Assembly: GCF_009363075.1 (NCBI RefSeq)
Contig: NZ_CP045293.1
Coordinates: forward strand, 806,001 to 870,000
Direction: 5' to 3'
Length of the DNA stretch: 64,000 nucleotides
DNA from: Paenibacillus guangzhouensis
GTDB lineage: Bacteria > Bacillota > Bacilli > Paenibacillales > Paenibacillaceae
The notes beneath the pieces were generated by a model. The model had not been told where the DNA came from. It ran no database searches and saw only the letters and a program-made list of their open reading frames with translations. Position 1 is the first letter of the stretch. Each line of letters starts with the position of its first letter. The position numbers were made by a program, and so were the translations under genes. Shown here piece by piece: positions 57,984 to 64,000 of this stretch.

Positions 57984-59459
57984 TTAGAAAATCGCTTCTG
58001 TCTCGACAATCACTTTTACATTCTGAATGCTGCGGTCTTCAGGTCCTTTGACAGGAAGTCCTACTTCCACATGATCCATGATGTAGTTGATGTTCTCTTG
58101 CGAGATGACTTCGCCTGGCAGCAGAATCGGAATGCCTGGCGGATAGACGTAGATGAATTCCGCAATAATTCGTCCTGCGGATTCCTTGAACGGAATAACC
58201 TCCGTATCTGCGTAGAACGCTTCACGCGGTGTCAGGGAGAGGTGCGGGATCTCTGGGATCTTCACGACCATTTCTTTCACTTCATTGCGATTGTAGAAGG
58301 TCTCTGACATTTCACGAAGAGCGCGGAGAAGCGTGTCTACCGACTCCTGATTATCCCCTGGTGTGACCAGACACAGAATATTGTACATATCGCTGAGCTC
58401 GACTTCGAGATTGTAATGCTCACGCAGCCAGTTCTCAGCTTCGTAGCCTGTGATACCTAGATGACGGACATGGATCGTCACTTTCGTCGGATCATAGTTG
58501 TATGTCGCCTCGCCGCCTAGAATTTCATCACCGAAGCAATACAGACCTGGTACCGAATTAATGACGGTACGCGCATACTGAGCGAGCCGAATGGCTTCCT
58601 CTGCAATCGCATGGCCATTAAGCGCAAGGTTGCGACGAGATGTATCCAATGATGCGAGAAGGATATACGAAGTTGATGTTGTTGTCAGCATGCTGATAAT
58701 CGTCTGTACGCGTTGTTGATTAATGTGGCCGTTCTTCGTGTTTACGTTAAGAATCGAGCTCTGCGTCATCGAACCGCCCAGCTTATGCACGCTTGTCGCT
58801 GCCATATCGGCACCAGCTTGCATCGCGGACATCGGCAGGTCCTCATGGAAATGAATCAGTACACCATGTGCCTCATCGACAAGAACTGGAACGTTGAAAG
58901 AATGCGCAAGATCTACAATTTCTTTCAAATCGGCGCAGATACCATAATACGTCGGGTTAATGACAAGAACAGCCTTGGCATCCGGGTGCTTCGTGAGAGC
59001 CCGGCGCACGGAGCGTGTCGTGATGCCATGATCGATCCCGAGATTCTCGTCACGAGCCGGCGAGATAAAGACCGGACGCGCGCCAGAGAAGATGATGGCG
59101 GACATGATCGATTTGTGCACGTTGCGCGGGACGATAATCTTGTCGCCAGGCGAACAGACGGACATGATCATCGTCATGATCGCGCCGCTTGTCCCTTGGA
59201 CAGAGAATAGCGTGTAGTCCGAACCGAAGGCGTCAGCGGCAAGCTTCTGCGCTTCCTCGATTACGCCAGTCGGCTGATGCAGGTCATCTAGGGGAGCAAT
59301 ATTAATCAAGTCTATAGAAAAGGCGTTATCGCCGATAAATTCACGGAATTCTTGATCAGAGCCGGCTCCTTTTTTATGGCCTGGGATGTGAAACTGAACG
59401 GGATTGCTCTCCGCGTGCTGCCGAAGAGCAGTGAACAAAGGTGTACGTGAATGATCCAT
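57984..59459 (-). CDS. speA: Orn/Lys/Arg decarboxylase family, probable arginine decarboxylase
   Basis: The preferred ATG at 59459 (MDHSRTPLFTALRQHAESNPVQFHIPGHKKGAG) gives 491 residues, the size of Bacillus SpeA. The PLP lysine is K226 in SVHKLGGSMTQSS; LFSVQGTSGAIMTMIMS and VLVDEAHGVLIHFHEDLP are conserved, as is the C-terminal small domain (PPGIPILLPGEVI). The likely reaction is arginine to agmatine for polyamine synthesis, but lysine specificity cannot be ruled out from motifs. A longer frame to 59681 lacks a clear start. Confidence 0.9.
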   Translation of the reverse strand: MDHSRTPLFTALRQHAESNPVQFHIPGHKKGAGSDQEFREFIGDNAFSIDLINIAPLDDLHQPTGVIEEAQKLAADAFGSDYTLFSVQGTSGAIMTMIMSVCSPGDKIIVPRNVHKSIMSAIIFSGARPVFISPARDENLGIDHGITTRSVRRALTKHPDAKAVLVINPTYYGICADLKEIVDLAHSFNVPVLVDEAHGVLIHFHEDLPMSAMQAGADMAATSVHKLGGSMTQSSILNVNTKNGHINQQRVQTIISMLTTTSTSYILLASLDTSRRNLALNGHAIAEEAIRLAQYARTVINSVPGLYCFGDEILGGEATYNYDPTKVTIHVRHLGITGYEAENWLREHYNLEVELSDMYNILCLVTPGDNQESVDTLLRALREMSETFYNRNEVKEMVVKIPEIPHLSLTPREAFYADTEVIPFKESAGRIIAEFIYVYPPGIPILLPGEVISQENINYIMDHVEVGLPVKGPEDRSIQNVKVIVETEAIF

Positions 59460-59665
59460 TCTTTCATCCCAACTTTCTCGAAATAATAAACAAACAAGGA
59501 GAAGTATAACAAAAACGTGGGGGAATGCAAGCAATTTATTAGTGGATATTTGGAAGATTTCATGGATGATGTGCAATTTTTCCATCAACTTGGGCCACAC
59601 TAGTGGAATAGGGTTGCTTACGGACTTGATAAGGAAGACGAAGTTGATAGAGGAGTTGGTTGAAT

Positions 59666-60937
59666 ATGGAAAGGACGACAAAGAAACATAAGCTGCGGCA
59701 GCTGTTATCTCCGTTTGTGATTGAGCTGCTGGTTATTCTATTTCTTGTGGAATTTGTGAAGGGAGCGCTGCTCGTTACAATTCTTCCCATTTATATGGGG
59801 ACAGTCCTTGGACTATCAGCTTTTGCGATTGGCTGGGCGTTCTCCCTGCAATATATCGGGGATAATATATTTCGCAGTCCGATCGGTTGGGTGACGGAGC
59901 GTGTAGGATACCGCGTCACAATGTTGGTGGGGCTGATCATTACATTTATCTCGGTAGGCCTAATTGCGTTTACCTCGAATTTATTTCTTATCGTATTCGC
60001 TTGTCTATTGCTTGGTATTGGGACATCACCGCTGTGGCCCTGCGTCGTGACCGGCACGACACAGGTTGCGGGTGAGAAGGCGCAAGGGACCGTGCTGAGC
60101 ATCGTTTATGTGGCATGGCTTAGTGGTACCGGCGTCGGCCCGGTCGTGATCAATTTCTTCGTTGCGCACTCGTATGCGCCGGCTTTTCGCGTTCTGTTGA
60201 TCTGCATGGCTGTTGTAACGATTGTAGCGCTCTTCTTGCCGGGCAGACAGCAGACAGAGGAGATTCATGCCCATGAAGGCAGTTCGAAGTCGATATCCAG
60301 CCCAAGTGCGAGACTATCCGTTCAGAATCTATCTAGCAAAGTGCGGGAGACCTTGCGTGAGGTGCGGCGCAATCTGCATGTCAGTTGGCTGTTCTTCTTC
60401 GGGCTCTTTCTGCAGACCTTCTCGATTGGGTTGTTAACTCCCGTTATCACGCTTTATGCCAGAACGGTTATTGGTCTAACGCCGGCACAGTATAGTGTTC
60501 TGCTGATGATAGGGGGAGGGATTACGGTGCTGGCCCTTATCCCGATGGGAAGGTGGGTGGATAAGATCGGAACGAAATGGTTCTTGCATATTGGGTTTGG
60601 TATAACGGCTGTCACGTTATTTATCTTTGCGACAGCGCGCTCGATGTTCCTGGTCTATATCCTGGTATGCCTAATTGGGGTCGGCTATGCGCTAATCGTT
60701 CCTGCTTGGAATGCTTATATTGCATCGGTGATTCCGAAATCGGAGCGGGGGGCGGTCTGGGGATTCTTTCTTACGATCGAAGGGTCTGGGATGGTCGTTG
60801 GTCCGATTATCTCGGGGAGACTGTGGGACATCCTAGGTCCGCATGCGCCGTTCTATGGCAGCAGCTTGGTGTTAGCCTCGTTGTTCGGCATCCATTGGTA
60901 TATGACGTCAAGATCGCGTTCGAAAGTGACGGCCTAA
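59666..60937 (+). CDS. MFS transporter (12-helix)
   Basis: ATG at 59666 follows AGAGGAG at suitable distance; 423 residues. Twelve hydrophobic segments with the MFS loop 2-3 motif GWVTERVGYRV and the loop 8-9 motif GRWVDKIGTKW. A central loop (about 195-235) is hydrophilic. The gene is divergent from speA, so export of a polyamine or arginine-related compound is possible but unsupported. A terminator follows immediately. Confidence 0.9.
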   Translation: MERTTKKHKLRQLLSPFVIELLVILFLVEFVKGALLVTILPIYMGTVLGLSAFAIGWAFSLQYIGDNIFRSPIGWVTERVGYRVTMLVGLIITFISVGLIAFTSNLFLIVFACLLLGIGTSPLWPCVVTGTTQVAGEKAQGTVLSIVYVAWLSGTGVGPVVINFFVAHSYAPAFRVLLICMAVVTIVALFLPGRQQTEEIHAHEGSSKSISSPSARLSVQNLSSKVRETLREVRRNLHVSWLFFFGLFLQTFSIGLLTPVITLYARTVIGLTPAQYSVLLMIGGGITVLALIPMGRWVDKIGTKWFLHIGFGITAVTLFIFATARSMFLVYILVCLIGVGYALIVPAWNAYIASVIPKSERGAVWGFFLTIEGSGMVVGPIISGRLWDILGPHAPFYGSSLVLASLFGIHWYMTSRSRSKVTA

Positions 60938-60947
60938 TTTGCAAAAT

Positions 60948-60992
60948 AAAAGGCAGTACGGTGTCCTATCGTGGGAACTGTACTGCCTTTTC
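60948..60992. terminator. Bidirectional terminator
   Basis: Perfect 12-base arms aaaaggcagtac and gtactgcctttt between convergent genes. Confidence 0.85.
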
Positions 60993-61009
60993 ATCTATGT
61001 GGGCAAAGA

Positions 61010-61648
61010 TCAGAAAGCGAGTCGATATAGCGGAAGCAGCTGTTCGAAAGTATGTTCGATCGTACGGAGCAGCTTCTCGCCGTCGGCAAGTAGTGGATTA
61101 TCGCGATCAATGCGCAGACCGCAGAGCACTTCGGATTTCTGGATATGCTGCAATTTGTGAATGATCGTCTCGAACGCCTCGTCATTCATCTCCGTATGCG
61201 GCGTTCCTTCCGGCTTCATATGATCAAGCGACCAGAAGTAGTTCGCTGGAATCGTCTCGCGTACTTCCTTAAGATGCTCAGCAAGATGCTTCGCGAACAC
61301 CTTCTTATTATCGCTCTCATAGATGACGGCGAAAATAATAAAGAGATGCGACCCGAACATGCCAACTTGAAAGTGCGGGTGGGCTTTGTAGCCGCGTTTG
61401 TTGTTTGCCCATGCGACCCAAGTGTCGTTCGGCGGGTTGATCGTGCGTCTAGCATGTTTTGCGACGTGCGGGAACATCTCTTCGCCGCAGAGCGCCGTTA
61501 GATGGGACGCAAGCTGGTTACCAAGCTCGGTAAGCTTTGGACGCACGCGCTCGATTAAGGCGCTCATACGCGCTTCTAGCCCTGAAATAGCGAAGACATT
61601 AAAGTCTTCCGCAACAAAGTTTGGTATCGATTGTGTATTGGTTGTCAT
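61010..61648 (-). CDS. yktB: DUF1054 family protein (YktB)
   Basis: 212 residues: FVAEDFNVFAISGLEARMSALIERVRPKL, then FPHVAKHARRTINPPNDTWVAWANNKRGYKAHPHFQVGMF. This matches the YktB/DUF1054 family of Bacillales, a compact alpha/beta protein with no established function. ATG at 61648 follows AGGAGG on the minus strand. A two-component gene pair lies directly upstream in the same direction. Confidence 0.92.
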   Translation of the reverse strand: MTTNTQSIPNFVAEDFNVFAISGLEARMSALIERVRPKLTELGNQLASHLTALCGEEMFPHVAKHARRTINPPNDTWVAWANNKRGYKAHPHFQVGMFGSHLFIIFAVIYESDNKKVFAKHLAEHLKEVRETIPANYFWSLDHMKPEGTPHTEMNDEAFETIIHKLQHIQKSEVLCGLRIDRDNPLLADGEKLLRTIEHTFEQLLPLYRLAF

Positions 61649-61664
61649 GATGAGGTTAGGCCTC

Positions 61665-62312
61665 CTATGTTAAGTAAAAGATTGCGATTTGCGTTCGGTC
61701 TCGTAAGGATAGTTTGCTAAGGATGTCTGAAATATAATTTTTCACGGTGCCTTCGCTTAGGAAAAGTGTCTGTGCAATTTCCTTGTTGGATTTGCCGGCG
61801 GCAATGAGCTCTACAATCTGCTGCTCCGCCTTCGACAGCTGGTGCTGCGCAAGCTTCGTGCTGCGGTCAAGCGCCGGCGGATTCGGTTTCGGTTCGCTTA
61901 CGAGCGTCGCGAGTTTCCTCGCAATATCCGGATGAATAAGCAGGTCGCCACGATGAACGGTTCGAATGCCTTCCATAATCCGCTCTGGAGGGATATTCTT
62001 GAGCAGATAACCGCCTGCCCCATGACGAATGGCCTCCACAATATAATCATCATCATCGAATGTCGTTAAGATGAGTACAGCAACATGAGGCGCATGCGCC
62101 TTGATCAGCTTCGTTCCTTGCACTCCATCGCATTCTGGCATACGGATATCCATCAGTACCAGCTCAACTTCGGGATGGGCCTGGACGAACGCGAGCGCCT
62201 CATTTCCATTCGCGCAGGTACCGACGACTTCAAGATCCTGCTGCAAGTCAAGGATCATCTTCAAGCTCTCCCGGATGAACGCATCGTCATCCACGAGGAG
62301 GATTCGAATCAT
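61665..62312 (-). CDS. NarL/LuxR-family response regulator
   Basis: 215 residues. Receiver domain (about 1-120) with acidic pocket VDDDA and phospho-Asp in VLMDIRMPECDG; conserved Lys in YLLKNI. LuxR helix-turn-helix at the C-terminus (LSKAEQQIVELIAAGKSNKEIAQTLFLSEGTVKNYISDILSKL). It overlaps the kinase stop by 4 bases and is transcribed with it. It probably controls the ABC transporter starting at 63659. Confidence 0.94.
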   Translation of the reverse strand: MIRILLVDDDAFIRESLKMILDLQQDLEVVGTCANGNEALAFVQAHPEVELVLMDIRMPECDGVQGTKLIKAHAPHVAVLILTTFDDDDYIVEAIRHGAGGYLLKNIPPERIMEGIRTVHRGDLLIHPDIARKLATLVSEPKPNPPALDRSTKLAQHQLSKAEQQIVELIAAGKSNKEIAQTLFLSEGTVKNYISDILSKLSLRDRTQIAIFYLT

Positions 62313-63481
62313 AGTATTGCTCCTTCCGATAAGCTTCTTTCTTTAGGATAATGCGGGAGAATGGTCATAATGCTGAATTGATCCGTGCAAGACCATTGCA
62401 ATTGTCCGCCGATTAAGTGGACCCTCTCTTCCATGCCCCTTAGACCAATGCCTTTCTGAAGCTGCTCTGAATCGGGCACACGGCCATTGTTGCTGATTCT
62501 CATCAGGATTTGGTCCGAATCATAGCGTAGTAGAATGTGAACCTCGGTTGCACCTCCATGACGAAGCGCATTCGTGACGGCTTCCTGTGCATTGCGGTAG
62601 AGGACATATTCGATGCTAGGATAGAGCGCGTAAGGCATACCTTCCACCTGATGTTCCATAGCAATCCCGAAAGATTCACGAGTTGATTGAATCAAGTGAT
62701 CCAGCGAATATTGCTGAGAATCTTGAATAGGCGGCGCAATGCGTCGTACGGTCCGGCGAAGCGTCTCCATGGAATCGCTCATTTGATCACGAACCTGTTC
62801 GAGCATGGCAATCGCTTGATCTGGCTTCGTCTTGTAGATTTGTAGAATGGCTTCTGTCATCATCTTCTGCCGGATAAGCCGGTGCCCGAGGTCGTCATGA
62901 ATGTCTTTGGAGATCCGATTCCGCTCCTCAAGCTGAGCGAATTGCTCGACCTGCTTCGCATACTGGACAAGTCGCGTTCGCGCCTCGCTTAATTCCATGT
63001 GACTTAAGCTTAATTGATCGTATAGCGATTCCGCTTCATGCTTCTGAACTGAAGTAATTCGGATGCTGATCAATAGCAGTGCCGTGAGCAAGAAGGCGAC
63101 ATTGGCGACGAACACCATCATGCTAGCCTGATGCACGAGCGCGAGGTTATATCCGATGAGCAGGAGAAGGCTTCCAGCGATTTGGTGGTTCAGATTCTTC
63201 CAAGGTGATGAAGGCTCGAACAATGCGACTAACGGAGATAGCAGCATTAAGAACATGATGCCTTGATAGTGAAGGCTGATATAGATGCAGAGTGCCACTT
63301 CAGCTGTGAACAGGATAAACGCAAATGGCTGAAACTGCAGCAACCTCACACGAGCCACCAGCAGCGTCATGAGGGTGAATGCGACATAAACAGCAGGTGA
63401 ACCGATATCTCCCCACCAAATCGTTCCGATGGCCGGAATGACAAGGAGGAGATGACGTACCCAGGATAAAATGGCGAACAT
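62309..63481 (-). CDS. DesK/LiaS-type sensor histidine kinase
   Basis: The ATG at 63481 (MFAILSWVRHLLLVIP) has AAAGGTG upstream, giving 390 residues; an in-frame ATG at 63508 lacks a site. Five or six membrane helices occupy about 1-150 with no large outside domain, a DesK-like layout. A linking coiled coil carries HisKA_3 with the His in RISKDIHDDLGHRLIRQKM. The ATPase domain has NAQEAVTNALRHGGATEV and ISNNGRVPDSEQLQKGIGLRGMEERV. Intramembrane sensing of envelope or drug stress is likely, by analogy. Confidence 0.93.
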   Translation of the reverse strand: MFAILSWVRHLLLVIPAIGTIWWGDIGSPAVYVAFTLMTLLVARVRLLQFQPFAFILFTAEVALCIYISLHYQGIMFLMLLSPLVALFEPSSPWKNLNHQIAGSLLLLIGYNLALVHQASMMVFVANVAFLLTALLLISIRITSVQKHEAESLYDQLSLSHMELSEARTRLVQYAKQVEQFAQLEERNRISKDIHDDLGHRLIRQKMMTEAILQIYKTKPDQAIAMLEQVRDQMSDSMETLRRTVRRIAPPIQDSQQYSLDHLIQSTRESFGIAMEHQVEGMPYALYPSIEYVLYRNAQEAVTNALRHGGATEVHILLRYDSDQILMRISNNGRVPDSEQLQKGIGLRGMEERVHLIGGQLQWSCTDQFSIMTILPHYPKERSLSEGAIL

Positions 63482-63658
63482 AATGGCACACCTTTCGTCC
63501 AAAATCATGAAAATAGTATACCATACCGAGCCATTACGGTCATGAGATGACTTTCGTCACCTTCATTTCATGACCAATCGGACGTGTGCTGTTGCGAGAT
63601 ATTTCCTACAATGAGTACATACCACATAACGGTGAAGGAACGGAAGGGGATACGGGCG

Positions 63659-64000
63659 ATGAGTTTTATTGAATTGAATCAAGTATTAAAACGTTATGAT
63701 ACGAAGGTATCAGTAAATCATTTAAGCCTCAAAATCGAGAAGGGTGAAGTATTCGGCTTACTCGGACCGAACGGAGCGGGCAAGAGCACGACGATCCATA
63801 TGCTGACTGGTCTCTTGCCTTATGATCAAGGCGAAATTCTGATCGATGGACGATCAGTTCACAAGCATACGTTAGATATCAAGAAGAAGATCGGGCTTGT
63901 ACCGCAAGACTTAGCGATCTACGAGGCGCTTACGGCGCGGGAGAATGTTACTTTCTTTGGCCGATTGTACGGACTTCGGGGCAAGCTGCTGCGGGAGCGG
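63659..64000 (+). CDS. ABC exporter ATP-binding protein, 5' part
   Basis: ATG at 63659 follows GGAAGGGG, and the frame is open to the window edge (114 codons). Walker A is LLGPNGAGKSTTIHML, and the Q-loop is GLVPQDLAIYEALTARENVTFFG. This is the CcmA/DrrA/YxlF type, usually followed by an ABC-2 permease. It is divergent from the two-component system, the common arrangement for drug or lantibiotic efflux and self-protection. The product is cut by the window end. Confidence 0.93.
   Translation, partial: MSFIELNQVLKRYDTKVSVNHLSLKIEKGEVFGLLGPNGAGKSTTIHMLTGLLPYDQGEILIDGRSVHKHTLDIKKKIGLVPQDLAIYEALTARENVTFFGRLYGLRGKLLRER

Noticed and set aside
59460-59681. N-terminal extension of the arginine decarboxylase to 59681
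   Set aside because: The extra 74 residues are not conserved in the family and lack a start with a binding site; the ATG at 59459 gives the usual size.

Overview
The window looks like chromosomal sequence from a Paenibacillus-type member of the Bacillota. The evidence is the gene content and order: ylmG-ylmH-divIVA-ileS, a PyrR-attenuated pyr operon, T-box control, strong AGGAGG-type ribosome binding sites with frequent TTG and GTG starts, YteA and YjcZ-like sporulation proteins, and several Bacillales families of unknown function (DUF5665, DUF3892, DUF1292, DUF1885, DUF3055, DUF1054). No phage, IS element or CRISPR array was found.

Layout. 1-1.6 kb holds the division cluster (end of a YggT protein, YlmH, DivIVA). 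1.6-5.1 kb holds a promoter, a T-box leader and an eukaryote-like (type 2) isoleucyl-tRNA synthetase. 5.2-8.0 kb holds a DUF5665 protein, a frameshifted yteA, lspA and an RluD-like pseudouridine synthase. 8.1-9.3 kb is an LL-diaminopimelate aminotransferase, followed by an inverted-repeat element. 9.6-18.6 kb is the pyrimidine operon (pyrR-pyrB-pyrC-carA-carB-pyrF-pyrE), which lacks pyrP, pyrK and pyrD. 18.8-25.9 kb is an unusual ABC cluster: ATPase, HlyD-type lipoprotein, FtsX-like permease, second ATPase, sugar-type solute-binding lipoprotein. 26.2-26.7 kb holds three tRNAs. 26.7-42.7 kb is a patchwork of small operons: two LysR regulators with divergent partners (a frameshifted MFS pump plus oxidoreductase; cidAB), a kinase-like protein, SDR, metallophosphoesterase, L,D-transpeptidase, uracil-DNA glycosylase and many small proteins.

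42.8-56.1 kb is a long co-oriented cluster: YesM-type sensor kinase, solute-binding lipoprotein, two MalF/MalG-type permeases, AraC-type response regulator, GH2 beta-galactosidase, an SDR, then a pair of proteins related to the two subunits of glycine decarboxylase but with altered motifs around the PLP site. Two catabolite-control (cre-like) sites precede the kinase and the binding protein. I infer inducible uptake and hydrolysis of a galactoside, with the last three enzymes acting on a product or a co-transported compound. The divergent GcvP-like pair, which has no GcvT or GcvH nearby, is the best candidate here for an undescribed function.

56.2-57.9 kb is a three-gene operon (SPFH membrane protein, ribbon-helix-helix-like protein, unknown 200-residue protein) preceded by three GATATC/T repeats exactly 11 bp apart. 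58.0-64.0 kb holds an arginine-type decarboxylase, an MFS transporter, a DUF1054 protein, a DesK/LiaS-type two-component system and the start of an ABC exporter ATPase.

Two genes, yteA and an MFS pump, each carry a single one-base frameshift. Either they are real pseudogenes or the assembly has indel errors.
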